Shown here: piece by piece, positions 44,424 through 53,058 of the stretch | Numbering within the stretch: position 1 is the stretch's first letter | Layout of the letters: each line of letters opens with the position of its first letter | The notes under the pieces: model-generated | The model's database searches: none | The model's input: the letters and a program-made list of their open reading frames with translations, nothing else | What the model was told of the DNA's origin: nothing | Position numbers and translations under genes: made by a program | NCBI RefSeq assembly: GCF_029893965.1 | Contig: NZ_JARXXP010000018.1 | Location: 1 to 64,000, forward strand | Source of the DNA: Paenibacillus sp. PastM-3 | GTDB lineage: Bacteria; Bacillota; Bacilli; Paenibacillales; Paenibacillaceae | Length of the DNA stretch: 64,000 bases | Direction: 5' to 3'

Positions 44424-44562
44424 TTGGAACTGTAGGAGCGGTAGCGACCGCCTTTGTCACCGGATTTCTACTGCAAACCGCAGTATAATTAGAGAAATCT
44501 GGGGACAACAGCGGCCGGAAGTCCAAATGTTCACCGTAGTGACGATTACGCTTCAAGGGCAA
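44424..44562 (+). other. Structured intergenic element, possible RNA or dispersed repeat
   Basis: Between the esterase and the YesM-type kinase there is no gene. GTCACCGGATTTCT (44456) pairs with AGAAATCTGGGGAC, with an inner hairpin ACTGC-AAACC-GCAGT, preceded by GGT-AGCG-ACC and followed by TCAC-CGTA-GTGAC. I recall similar sequences as a dispersed element in Paenibacillus genomes but cannot confirm it here. Confidence 0.5.
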
Positions 44563-44606
44563 ATCTTAAGTTCTTCTTATAAAACTACAAATCATATCCA
44601 TTGTAC

Positions 44607-44634
44607 GCCCCTGGGTCCGGCTGGCTCAGGGGCG
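44607..44634 (+). terminator. Hairpin before the sensor kinase
   Basis: CGCCCCTG and CAGGGGCG arms with a 12-base loop, followed by TGCTG rather than a T-run. It could be a weak terminator of the sucrose operon or an attenuator. Confidence 0.4.
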
Positions 44635-44665
44635 TGCTGAATTCCAGGGAGGAAGAGGCAGGCCA

Positions 44666-46378
44666 ATGATCCGAACGAACAGCATCGTATTCAAGTTCTC
44701 CTTGCAGATGGCAGTGATATTGGCGATCCTGCTGTCTGTCCTTGTGCTGAGCAATATCTACTCCCTGGAGGTCCTGCGGAGCAATGCATTAACAAGCTCG
44801 CGCAATACGCTTGCCCTCTATCAGGCGAACATTCATAACAACTTCAATAACTTCTCCAAGGATCTGATCGAGGTGTTTGACCGCAATATCGATGCTGCGG
44901 TGAATACAGCGGGAATGGACGAGAACAGTAAATACTTCAAGGTCCAGCAGCTCAAAAACAATCTGCAGGCCAAAATGGCCGGCAGCTATTCCAGCGACGG
45001 CATGTTCATCCGGCTGCCCGGGGGACTGGTTCTGGAGCAATTCAACGCCCGGATCGAATCGGAGGACAAGCTGGCTGTAGTTGATTATCTGAACACGAAA
45101 GAATTCAGTGCTGCTGCGCCCAGGCAGAACGGGGAATGGCAGGTATTCCGGCTGCGGGGCGAGTACTATCTGTATAAATATATTACCTATTCGGAGGTTA
45201 GCTTCGGAACATTCGTCAAAGCAGGCAGCCTGTTAGCGATGGTGGACAGAGGAGCGGGCGACCAGAACCGGTATATCCTGAGTACTTCGGAGGGAAAGGT
45301 GCTGGCTGCGAATCATATCGCTCTGCCCCAAGCGGATACGACACTGGAGAGCTTAACCCGGACATATCAGCGCAGCTTCCTGATTGTGTCCGAGCCGATC
45401 GGCGAGTTCGGCCGGATCACCAACATGGTCGCCAAGGGCGGCATGTTCTCGGGACTGAAGCTCATCCAGTGGGGCATTGCACTGCTGGCGGTGCTCTCCG
45501 TCATTGTGGTCCCGCTTGTGCTCAGGTTCCTGGCCAGGGATGTGCTTAGGCCGATTCTGGAGCTGGCCAAGGCCGCGAAGGCGGTAGAACAGGGGCAGAC
45601 CGAGTACCAGATTCCCCGGGGATCCCCGTATTCGCTGGAGTTCAGGAAGCTGTTCCATGCGCTGGAGTCTATGGTCAGCGAGATCAAGGCGCTGAAGATT
45701 CAGTCGTATGAGGAGCAGATCGAAACCAGCCGTGCGGAGATCAAATATCTGCAGATGCAGATCCGACCGCACTTTTTCCTGAATGCCATCTCGACCATAA
45801 CCAGCTTGACCTATCAGAACAAAAATGAAGAAATCCGCAGCCTGATTCACTCCCTGTCGGAGCATCTCCGGTATATGTTCAGAGGGGGGCTGACGGAAGT
45901 GACGCTGGAGGAAGAGATCCGGCACACCGAGAACTATATCCGGATGCAGGAGATCCGTTATCCTGAACAAATCTTCTATATGACTGAGATGAGCGATGAA
46001 GTCCGGTATGTACCGGTTCCGCAATTCATCATTCAGACCTTCACAGAGAACATATTCAAGCACGCCATGTTCGTTCAGGAGATGCTGTCGATCTTCATCC
46101 GGGCGCGAATGACAAATAAGAATGGCATCCCGATGGCCTGGATCGTGATTGAGGATAACGGGGCGGGCTTCACTCAGGAGTGGCTGAACCGGCAGAAGCA
46201 CGCGGACGCAGTGGAGGATGGAGCCAGGGTCGGCATTGCCAATATCCGCCGGACCCTGCAGCTTCTCTACAAACGGGATGATCTGCTTGAGCTGTCCAAT
46301 AATACGGAGTCTACAGGCGCAAGAGTGGAGCTATGGATTCCGGTGAGACCGGCAGACCACATCCAGAAGGAGGAATAA
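44666..46378 (+). CDS. YesM-type sensor histidine kinase
   Basis: A 570-residue kinase. TM1 near 10-30, an extracellular sensor, TM2 near 268-290, HAMP, then the His_kinase domain with phosphoacceptor H369 (QIRPHFFLN) and the ATPase part (TFTENIFKHAM, IEDNGAGF, VGIANIRRTL). YesM-type kinases sense sugars or their binding proteins. The partner response regulator starts one base after the stop; the sugar importer follows. Confidence 0.92.
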   Translation: MIRTNSIVFKFSLQMAVILAILLSVLVLSNIYSLEVLRSNALTSSRNTLALYQANIHNNFNNFSKDLIEVFDRNIDAAVNTAGMDENSKYFKVQQLKNNLQAKMAGSYSSDGMFIRLPGGLVLEQFNARIESEDKLAVVDYLNTKEFSAAAPRQNGEWQVFRLRGEYYLYKYITYSEVSFGTFVKAGSLLAMVDRGAGDQNRYILSTSEGKVLAANHIALPQADTTLESLTRTYQRSFLIVSEPIGEFGRITNMVAKGGMFSGLKLIQWGIALLAVLSVIVVPLVLRFLARDVLRPILELAKAAKAVEQGQTEYQIPRGSPYSLEFRKLFHALESMVSEIKALKIQSYEEQIETSRAEIKYLQMQIRPHFFLNAISTITSLTYQNKNEEIRSLIHSLSEHLRYMFRGGLTEVTLEEEIRHTENYIRMQEIRYPEQIFYMTEMSDEVRYVPVPQFIIQTFTENIFKHAMFVQEMLSIFIRARMTNKNGIPMAWIVIEDNGAGFTQEWLNRQKHADAVEDGARVGIANIRRTLQLLYKRDDLLELSNNTESTGARVELWIPVRPADHIQKEE

Positions 46379-46379
46379 G

Positions 46380-47975
46380 ATGCGTTGTATGCTGATTGAT
46401 GATGATATCCCTACGGTTGAAGCCCTGCGCGGCATTGTGAACTGGGAGGAATTCGGAATTACCGAAGTGATAGCCGCCCATAACATCCAGGATGCGAAGC
46501 GATTATTCGGGAGCGGCGAGCCGGACCTGATTATTTGCGATATTGAAATGCCCAGAGGCTCAGGGATTGATATGATCCAGTGGGCCAGAGAGCAGCACTA
46601 TGAGGGCGGCTTCATCTTCCTCACCTGCCATGAGAGCTTCAGCTTCGCCTCCAAGGCTATTGTCTATGATGCGGATTCCTATCTGGTCAAGCCGCTGGAC
46701 AAGCAGGAGCTGGAGGCGGCGCTGCGCAAGTCGATGGACACGCTGAAGAAGAAGATCATGATGGGCGAATACCGCAAGCTGGGCCAGGCCTGGCTGAAGA
46801 ACCAGGATTTGCTGGAGCGGAGCTTCTGGAGCGATGTGCTGACGGCGGCGATATCGCCAAGGCTTCAGCTGATCCAGAGCGAGGTGCGAAAGCGGGAGCT
46901 GTCTGTCTCCACCCAGTCGGATTACCTGCTGCTGCTCGTCAGTGTGCCCCGCTCCGGGATCGAGCGGGAGTGGGACGAGAGCATCTTCCATTACGCGCTC
47001 TCAAATCTGGTCACAGAAATTCTCAGCAGCCGTGTGAGCGGTGGCCGGATCATCCCCTACCAGGCGGACAAGGTATTCTACATTGCGGTTGTCGCCGAGA
47101 GTCCGGTAGACATGAGCTGGCTGCACGGCTGGGCAGAGGAGATTATTCAGCTGTGCAGAGACTATCTGAAATGTGCAGCGACCTGTTATTTCAGTGAGAC
47201 CTCCGGGATCACCAGCCTCGCGCAGCTTAAGACGGAACTGGAGCAGGCGGATGAGTCCAATATTATTTTCCGGGGGAGGGTGCATGTGCCGGGCCAGCCC
47301 TTCCATTATGATCTTACCGAGCGCTTCACCCTGGATACCGAGCTGTTCACTCTGCTGTTCGTCCAGAAGGAGAAGGCTCAGATCGTGAACCGGCTGAAGA
47401 AGGAGCTGGAGCGGCTGGCTAGCTTGAGCAAGCTGGACGCAGCCACCCTCCATTCCATCCGGGAGGATCTGGTGCAGGTGGTCTATTCGCTGCTCTCGCG
47501 CCACCATATTCAGGCGCACCGGCTCTTCGCCGACGCACACAGCCAGCGGCTGGCCCAGGCTGCCGAGAGCAGTGTGTTCGACTTCATGAAATGGGCGCAG
47601 GCGCTGACAGACAAGACGGTGGATTCCATCAAGGAGGTGCTGCAGTCCGAAGGGGTAGTCGAGCGGGCGAAGCGGTTCATCCAGGAGAACTATACCCGGG
47701 ACCTCAGCCGGGAGGATGTCGCCGCCAGCGTATACCTGACCGCAGATTATCTGGCTAAGGTGTTCAAGAACGGAACCGGGCAGAGTGTCAAGGAGTACCT
47801 GAACGGGTGCCGCATCCGGGCGGCGCAGCAGCTGCTGATCGAGAGCACGGCCAGTATCGGTGAGATTGCGATGGATACCGGCTTCGATACGATTTCATAC
47901 TTCTCCACGGTATTTAAGAAGCTGACAGGCGAGACTCCGGCCGCTTACCGCTTGAGGCACAAGGCCGCTCTATAG
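46380..47975 (+). CDS. YesN-type response regulator with AraC DNA-binding domain
   Basis: A 531-residue regulator. Receiver at 1-122 with D8-D10 region, phosphorylated D54 (ICDIEMP) and K104 (YLVKPLD). A long central region follows, then an AraC-type double HTH at about 425-530 (LSREDVAASVYLTADYLAKV and IGEIAMDTGFDTISYFSTVF). It presumably activates the importer operon at 48121 in response to the kinase. GGAGG lies in the kinase end. Confidence 0.92.
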   Translation: MRCMLIDDDIPTVEALRGIVNWEEFGITEVIAAHNIQDAKRLFGSGEPDLIICDIEMPRGSGIDMIQWAREQHYEGGFIFLTCHESFSFASKAIVYDADSYLVKPLDKQELEAALRKSMDTLKKKIMMGEYRKLGQAWLKNQDLLERSFWSDVLTAAISPRLQLIQSEVRKRELSVSTQSDYLLLLVSVPRSGIEREWDESIFHYALSNLVTEILSSRVSGGRIIPYQADKVFYIAVVAESPVDMSWLHGWAEEIIQLCRDYLKCAATCYFSETSGITSLAQLKTELEQADESNIIFRGRVHVPGQPFHYDLTERFTLDTELFTLLFVQKEKAQIVNRLKKELERLASLSKLDAATLHSIREDLVQVVYSLLSRHHIQAHRLFADAHSQRLAQAAESSVFDFMKWAQALTDKTVDSIKEVLQSEGVVERAKRFIQENYTRDLSREDVAASVYLTADYLAKVFKNGTGQSVKEYLNGCRIRAAQQLLIESTASIGEIAMDTGFDTISYFSTVFKKLTGETPAAYRLRHKAAL

Positions 47976-47979
47976 CAAG

Positions 47980-48018
47980 AGGCTCCGCTTCCCCCGCCCG
48001 GGAGGCGGAGCTTCTTCC
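47980..48018 (+). terminator. Terminator behind the two-component genes
   Basis: AGGCTCCGC and GCGGAGCTT arms around a C-rich loop, followed by CTTCCTG. Moderately strong. Confidence 0.6.
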
Positions 48019-48120
48019 TGTAGTACGGCTTTTTATAAAAACAGCCCGTCTTTTTGAAAGTAAGCCCCCCTCCGCGGCCGGTACAATGAGAGTGTAAATA
48101 CAGAACAGGAGGCAAGAGAC

Positions 48121-49662
48121 ATGAAGAATAAAAAGGGGTTAGGTTCACTGCTGTTGTCCATGGTTATCTGCGGTTCGCTGCTCTCCGCCTGCGGCGGCAA
48201 TTCCAATACATCCTCCACGGACTCCGCATCCGGGGGAGCCAAGGCCAAGCTGGCTGAGATTGTATTCGCCCTGCCGTCCTTCAACCGGATTCCCGATGAT
48301 CTGAGCAAGGTAACGGATGCGATTAATGCCATCACAACGGAGAAGATCGGAGTGAAGGTGGACTTCCGTCTCTTCGGGCCTGCGGACTATGCCCAGAAGG
48401 TGAATCTGGCGCTGCAGAGCGGGGAGAAGATGGACATCTTCACTACGCTCGGCCAGTTCTCCAACTATGTATCCAAGAGCCAGGTAGCGCCGCTTGAAGA
48501 GCTGCTGCAAGGGCACGGCAAGGAGCTGACGGCCATCCTGGAGAAGGATTTCGGCGCAGATATCCTTAAGACCACCACGATGGATGGACATGTCTACGGC
48601 ATTCCGGTGAATAAAGGCATGGCCTTGCCGACGAATATCATCTACAACGCTGATATGCTGGAACAAGCAGGCGTAGCGGCAGACTCGATCCAATCGGTGG
48701 AGGATCTGCCCGCCGTATTTGCCGCCGTTAAGCAGAAGCTGCCGGATGTGGTTCCGTTCGGCCCGATCAACGTGAATCCGACAGATACGGGACTTGTGAA
48801 CTGGATGAAGGGTGCCAGCAAGGTCGATTACCTGACCGATACCACCGGGGTTGGCGTTGTCATCGGCGATAGCGGCAAGGTGGTCAACTTCTATGAAACC
48901 GATGTCTTCAAAAAAGGCATTCAAATGATGCGCGACTGGTACAATGCGGGTTATCTGCAGAAGGATACCGCAACCACGACCATTACTGCCATGGAGATGG
49001 TCTCCTCCGGGCGCGGGTTCTCCTTCCTGGGCGGCTACAGCGGCATGGAGGTAGGAAAGACACTGAGTGCGCAAGCCGGCAAGAATATTGAAACCAAGCG
49101 GATTGCCCCGTTCTATTTTGATACCAGTGCCGTGAATTCCGTGACCTGGATGGTCTCCAGTACCTCCAAGCAGACGGAGGCTGCGGTCAAGTTCCTGAAC
49201 CTGCTCTATACCGACAAAGACCTGATTAACACCATTCTCTTCGGAATTGAAGGGGAGGATTATATCAAGGTGGATGACCATCATGTGAAATTCCCGGATG
49301 GGCTGGATGCCAACACCGTTCCTTATACCGCTATGCTGAGCTCCGGGATTGTAGGCTCCGAGTCACTGCAGTACCAGCTCGAAGGCATCAACTGGTCGGA
49401 TGTGGAGCTGAAGCTGAAGGAGAACAAGGATACGGCAAGATCGCCGTATTTCGGATTTATTTTTGACCAGGGCCAGGTGAAGACACAGATCAGTGCGGTG
49501 AACAACGTGGTGAGCCAATACATGCCGGCGCTGGTCAGCGGCTCGGTGGACCCGGACACGATTATTCCGAAGTTCGTCAGTGCGCTGAAGGATGCGGGCG
49601 CCCAGGCCATTATTGACAGCAAGCAGAAGCAGCTCGATGAATGGCTTGCCGCGCAGCAATAA
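48121..49662 (+). CDS. Sugar ABC substrate-binding lipoprotein (LipO/YtcQ type)
   Basis: A 513-residue lipoprotein with lipobox LLSACGG at about 20-26. Large size and the pairing with LplB/YtcP permeases place it in the oligosaccharide CUT1 subgroup common in Paenibacillus. The mature start KLAEIVFALPSFNRIPDD and the late FLNLLYTDKDLINTILFG match that group. GGAGGC precedes the ATG. Ligand unknown. Confidence 0.88.
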   Translation: MKNKKGLGSLLLSMVICGSLLSACGGNSNTSSTDSASGGAKAKLAEIVFALPSFNRIPDDLSKVTDAINAITTEKIGVKVDFRLFGPADYAQKVNLALQSGEKMDIFTTLGQFSNYVSKSQVAPLEELLQGHGKELTAILEKDFGADILKTTTMDGHVYGIPVNKGMALPTNIIYNADMLEQAGVAADSIQSVEDLPAVFAAVKQKLPDVVPFGPINVNPTDTGLVNWMKGASKVDYLTDTTGVGVVIGDSGKVVNFYETDVFKKGIQMMRDWYNAGYLQKDTATTTITAMEMVSSGRGFSFLGGYSGMEVGKTLSAQAGKNIETKRIAPFYFDTSAVNSVTWMVSSTSKQTEAAVKFLNLLYTDKDLINTILFGIEGEDYIKVDDHHVKFPDGLDANTVPYTAMLSSGIVGSESLQYQLEGINWSDVELKLKENKDTARSPYFGFIFDQGQVKTQISAVNNVVSQYMPALVSGSVDPDTIIPKFVSALKDAGAQAIIDSKQKQLDEWLAAQQ

Positions 49663-49733
49663 CCAATATATGAATTCGCTGAGGGTGGAGCGGCTACAGT
49701 GGCTTCGCCCCCGGCCATGGAGGTGAATCCGGC

Positions 49734-50663
49734 ATGACTGCCAGACGCAAGTCCCTATCGAAGCCGCTCAAAAAAACACTCCCGCTGCTCATTCTAGCGG
49801 CTCCCGGACTGCTATATTTTCTCATTAACAGCTACTTTCCCATGTTCGGTGTGTTCATTGCCTTCAAGGATGTCAATTATGCGAAGGGTATCTTCGGCAG
49901 CGACTGGACCGGCCTGAAGAACTTCACCTTCCTGTTCCAGACCAGCGACGCCTGGATCATGACCCGCAACACACTGCTCTATAACCTGGCCTTCATTGCG
50001 CTGGGAACGGTAGTGTCGATCCTTATTGCGATTCTGATGTCCGAGCTGCTGACCAAGCTGTACTCGAAGCTGTTCATGACCGGGCTGATTCTGCCGAATC
50101 TGATCTCGATGATCGTCCTCTCGCTGCTGGTCTTTGCTTTTCTGAACGCCGACAGCGGGTTCGTCAACCATTCGATCCTGCAGCCGCTCGGCCTCCCGGA
50201 GATCAACTGGTATTCAGAGCCGAAGTATTGGCCGTATCTGCTGGTCCTGATTCAGCTCTGGAAGACAGCGGGCTATGGCTCCATCGTCTACTTCGCCTCC
50301 ATCGCCGGGATCGACAAGAGTATCTATGAATCGGCCAAAATCGACGGCGCCGGCAAGCTGAAGCAGATCCGCATGATCACCCTGCCGCTCTTGAAGCCGA
50401 CGGTCATCGTGCTGGTGCTGATGTCGATGGGGCGGATTTTCAACTCCGACTTCGGCCTGTTCTATCAGGTGCCTATGAACTCCGGCGCGCTGTTCAGCAC
50501 CACCCAGACGATTGATACGTATGTGTACCGCGCCTTGATGCAGCTGAACGATATCGGGATGTCGGCCGCAGCCGGCCTGTACCAGTCCGTCGTCGGCTTC
50601 GCCCTCGTGCTTACGGTCAATACCATCGTCAAGAAGGTTAATCCCGAAAACGCATTGTTCTAG
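49734..50663 (+). CDS. ABC permease, LplB-like
   Basis: A 309-residue permease: N-terminal basic start, LPLLILAAPGLLYFLINSY (TM1), SYFPMFGVFIAFKDVNY typical of LplB, and the EAA loop ESAKIDGAGKLKQIRMITLP near 202-221. Works with the 48121 lipoprotein and the next permease. Confidence 0.9.
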   Translation: MTARRKSLSKPLKKTLPLLILAAPGLLYFLINSYFPMFGVFIAFKDVNYAKGIFGSDWTGLKNFTFLFQTSDAWIMTRNTLLYNLAFIALGTVVSILIAILMSELLTKLYSKLFMTGLILPNLISMIVLSLLVFAFLNADSGFVNHSILQPLGLPEINWYSEPKYWPYLLVLIQLWKTAGYGSIVYFASIAGIDKSIYESAKIDGAGKLKQIRMITLPLLKPTVIVLVLMSMGRIFNSDFGLFYQVPMNSGALFSTTQTIDTYVYRALMQLNDIGMSAAAGLYQSVVGFALVLTVNTIVKKVNPENALF

Positions 50664-50675
50664 GAGGAACTACTA

Positions 50676-51569
50676 ATGATCCAAACCAGGGGAGAACGGA
50701 CATTTACGGTGTTTTCTGCGGCTGTGATGCTCCTGCTTACGGTTTTTGCTTTTGTACCCTTCCTGCTCATTGTGATTGCCTCAATCACGGATGAGACCGC
50801 GCTGGTCCGCAACGGATACAGCTTCTTCCCCGAGCATCTGAGCCTGGACGCCTACCGGTATATCCGGGCCTCTGCCTACGTTTTCGTGAGGGCGTATGGG
50901 GTGTCCTTCCTGGTGACCCTGCTGGGTACCGCCGCCGGGCTGCTGATCACCAGTATGCTGGCTTACCCGATGTCCCGGTCAGACTTTAAATACCATAATG
51001 TGCTGGCGTTCGTTGTATTCTTCACCATGCTGTTCAGCGGCGGAATTGTGCCTTCGTACATCATGTGGACCCAGTATTTTCATATCAAAAACACGCTGCT
51101 CGCGCTGATTCTTCCGAATCTGCTGTCGAACGGCTTCAACGTCCTGCTGGTCCGCAACTATTTCAAGAATAATGTCCCGCTGGAGATTATCGAAGCGGCC
51201 CAGATCGACGGCGCCTCGGAGCTGCGGACCTTCTTCCGCATTATGCTGCCCCTGTCCATGCCGGTGATGGCGACCGTGGGGATGTTCATGGGACTGGCGT
51301 ATTGGAATGACTGGATTAATGCGTTATATTTTGTATCAAAGCCGCAATTGTACGGGATTCAGAACCTGCTGATGCAGCTCATGACCAATATTCAGTTCCT
51401 GAATTCCGGCCAGGCCGGCAGTGTGCTGGGTGCGGCTACAGTACAGCTCCCGAGTACAGCGGTGCGGATGGCGATGGCGGTGCTGGGCATTGTGCCGGTG
51501 CTGTTCGTACTGCCGTTCATGCAGAAGTATCTCACCCGCGGTGTCGTCATCGGCGCTGTCAAAGGCTAA
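50676..51569 (+). CDS. ABC permease, YtcP-like
   Basis: A 297-residue permease of the carbohydrate uptake family. The EAA loop is EAAQIDGASELRTFFRIMLP near 170-190, and the C-terminus QKYLTRGVVIGAVKG is the YtcP signature. AGGAGG lies 8 bases before the ATG and 12 bases after the previous stop. Confidence 0.9.
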   Translation: MIQTRGERTFTVFSAAVMLLLTVFAFVPFLLIVIASITDETALVRNGYSFFPEHLSLDAYRYIRASAYVFVRAYGVSFLVTLLGTAAGLLITSMLAYPMSRSDFKYHNVLAFVVFFTMLFSGGIVPSYIMWTQYFHIKNTLLALILPNLLSNGFNVLLVRNYFKNNVPLEIIEAAQIDGASELRTFFRIMLPLSMPVMATVGMFMGLAYWNDWINALYFVSKPQLYGIQNLLMQLMTNIQFLNSGQAGSVLGAATVQLPSTAVRMAMAVLGIVPVLFVLPFMQKYLTRGVVIGAVKG

Positions 51570-51597
51570 TAATAATTAGGCAAAGGAGAATGGGCGT

Positions 51598-52404
51598 ATG
51601 AAAGTGCAGGAGGTTATTGACCGGATTCTGCTCGATTGCTGCGGGGGACGGAGGCTGGAAGAGACCTGTGATGTGCTTGTCAGTGGCAGTGAGGATGTGG
51701 AGGTCACAGGCATTGTGACCACGTTCATGGCGACGGTGGGGGTGATCCGGGAAGCGATTGCGGTGGGAGCCAACCTGATCATTACCCATGAGCCGACCTA
51801 TTTTACGGGAATGGATACTCTGGATTGGCTGGAGGAAGACCCGGTCTACCTGGCCAAGAAGCAGCTCATCGAGCAGCACGGCATTGTCATCTGGAGGTTC
51901 CACGACCATATGCATTTGGCGGATACGGATCGGATCTACGACGGGCTGCTGAAGGAGCTGGATTGGACAGACAAGAAGCTGGATGATAAAGACGCCTGGG
52001 GGTATCTGATTGAGGAGACCACTGTGGGTGAGCTGGCAGGCTTGCTAAAGCAACGGCTGGGTATGAAGGTGATTCAGATCGTCGGCGATCTCACGTCCCC
52101 TTGTTCGCGTGTAGGCATTCTGGTCGGCGGCGGCAGTCTGGGCTTGGGCCGGGAGCAAATGCCGATGGAGCTGATGCAGGAGAAGAAGCTGGATGTGATG
52201 ATCTGCGGCGATATTACCGAGTGGACGCTATGTGCCTACGTCAACGATGCCGCTATGCTGGGCATGAACAAGGCGATGATTGTCGTCGGCCATGAGCGCT
52301 CCGAGGAATGGGGCATGAAATATATGGCCCATTGGCTCGCCCCGCTGGTGGACGGGCTTCCGGTGACGTTCGTGGATGCGAAGGAGCCGTTTGTGTATTT
52401 GTGA
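51598..52404 (+). CDS. Nif3-like dinuclear metal-centre protein
   Basis: A 268-residue Nif3/DUF34 protein. Metal ligands are visible in ITHEPTYF (His), FHDHMHLAD (His, Asp) and late GHERSEEWG (His, Glu). Such proteins form hexamers with two metals; their reaction is unresolved. It is last in a sugar importer operon, with GCAAAGGAG before the ATG, and may act on the imported compound. Last intact gene inside the island. Confidence 0.85.
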   Translation: MKVQEVIDRILLDCCGGRRLEETCDVLVSGSEDVEVTGIVTTFMATVGVIREAIAVGANLIITHEPTYFTGMDTLDWLEEDPVYLAKKQLIEQHGIVIWRFHDHMHLADTDRIYDGLLKELDWTDKKLDDKDAWGYLIEETTVGELAGLLKQRLGMKVIQIVGDLTSPCSRVGILVGGGSLGLGREQMPMELMQEKKLDVMICGDITEWTLCAYVNDAAMLGMNKAMIVVGHERSEEWGMKYMAHWLAPLVDGLPVTFVDAKEPFVYL

Positions 52405-52418
52405 GATACAAGGGAAAT

Positions 52419-52466
52419 AAACTAATGCAGTCCCGGCGCTATTTAGTCTGGGGCTGCCTTAGTTTG
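52419..52466 (+). terminator. Terminator of the second importer operon
   Basis: AAACTAA.GCAG.CCC pairs with GGG.CTGC.TTAGTTT in one long, slightly interrupted stem; only GTTGTTG follows. Confidence 0.55.
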
Positions 52467-52513
52467 TTGTTGGTGCTAGGAGTCCACAATGTATGCGAAA
52501 AGCCGAATAAAGG

Positions 52514-52570
52514 CTTAAAATCCTGCGAAGGGTGACCTTCGTACGGGTTCGACCCCCGTCCTCGGCACTA
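52514..52570 (+). repeat. attR: duplicated 3' half of tRNA-Leu
   Basis: Exact 57-base copy of 18393-18449, containing the anticodon loop to the 3' end of tRNA-Leu. The acceptor 5' strand, D arm and anticodon 5' stem are missing, so it is not a tRNA gene. It marks the right end of the island. Confidence 0.9.
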
Positions 52571-52577
52571 CAGTGGA

Positions 52578-52606
52578 AACCTTGAGAAATCAAGGTTTTT
52601 TTGTTT
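52578..52606 (+). terminator. Probable original tRNA-Leu terminator
   Basis: AACCTTGA-GAAA-TCAAGGTT followed by TTTTTG, eight bases after the tRNA 3' fragment. In the empty site this would directly follow tRNA-Leu. Confidence 0.85.
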
Positions 52607-52671
52607 TCCTAATACACGTCCACCGTTATAATTCTAAGCTTGCCCCGGCGTAATTTTTGCCTATGTATAAG

Positions 52672-52708
52672 AAAAAGTCACACTCACTCGGGAGCGTGAC
52701 TTTTTTTG
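52672..52708. terminator. Bidirectional terminator next to the third yjcZ gene
   Basis: AAAAAGTCAC and GTGACTTTTTTT arms. On the minus strand it follows the yjcZ-like stop by a few bases. Confidence 0.82.
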
Positions 52709-52711
52709 AAC

Positions 52712-52810
52712 TTAAAATGTTTTCAATACAATGACCAGGAGAATGTAGAGAACAAGAATGACTGTAGTAGACGTGAAGACTACGTGAGGATAACCTGCAC
52801 ATTCGCTCAT
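52712..52810 (-). CDS. YjcZ-like sporulation micro-protein (copy 3)
   Basis: A 32-residue protein, MSECAGYPHVVFTSTTVILV followed by LYILLVIVLKTF: a short polar start and the YjcZ membrane helix (VILVLYILLVIV). AGGGAGGGA precedes the ATG. It is shorter than the copies at 9822 and 12072 but has the same helix. It lies just outside the island right end. Confidence 0.8.
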   Translation of the reverse strand: MSECAGYPHVVFTSTTVILVLYILLVIVLKTF

Positions 52811-52976
52811 TCCAATCCCTCCCTTGAAACGTTCTACACTAATGTATGTGTGCATTTGTGAATAGTAAGTGTGAATGCCTATATTGTTAATCGAGTAAAA
52901 AAGAGATCGAATACCTCCAGGAACCCCATCATCTGAAAACTTCGTTTAATTAAGCTTGCTTAACTTTTCGACAAAT

Positions 52977-53031
52977 TTGAAACGTTTCCAAATTAACTAT
53001 TGAAACGTTTCCACTTTGGTGCTATTATAAT
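52977..53031 (+). promoter_or_regulatory. Promoter of the LacI gene with two GAAACGTTTC operators
   Basis: TTGAAACGTTTCCAA at 52977-52991 and TTGAAACGTTTCCA at 53000-53013, starts 23 bases apart, then TATAAT at 53026-53031. Position over the promoter points to autorepression. Confidence 0.75.
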
Positions 53032-53058
53032 TTTCAGAAGAGAGGTCGGAGGTGTTAA

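Larger units (their letters stand above)
18393..52570. mobile_element. Genomic island in tRNA-Leu, about 34 kb
   Basis: The element is bounded by the 57-bp direct repeats and has a decayed tyrosine recombinase just inside the left end. Contents: a decayed AT-rich polysaccharide cluster, a scar of gene fragments, then two sugar uptake operons of higher GC. The mosaic composition suggests stepwise growth or replacement. No conjugation, replication or phage structural genes are visible, so it is probably no longer mobile by itself. Extent is inferred from the repeats. Confidence 0.78.

Noticed and set aside
44607..44634. Riboswitch for the sensor kinase
   Set aside because: A single stable hairpin without a T-run or any conserved core I know does not justify the call.
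48145..49284. Long antisense frame across the second binding-protein gene
   Set aside because: Same reason: shadow of a GC-rich gene; rich in His/Leu/Arg without any recognisable domain.
52514..52570. A second tRNA-Leu gene
   Set aside because: Only the anticodon loop to the 3' end is present. The acceptor 5' strand and D arm are replaced by unrelated sequence, so it cannot fold as a tRNA.
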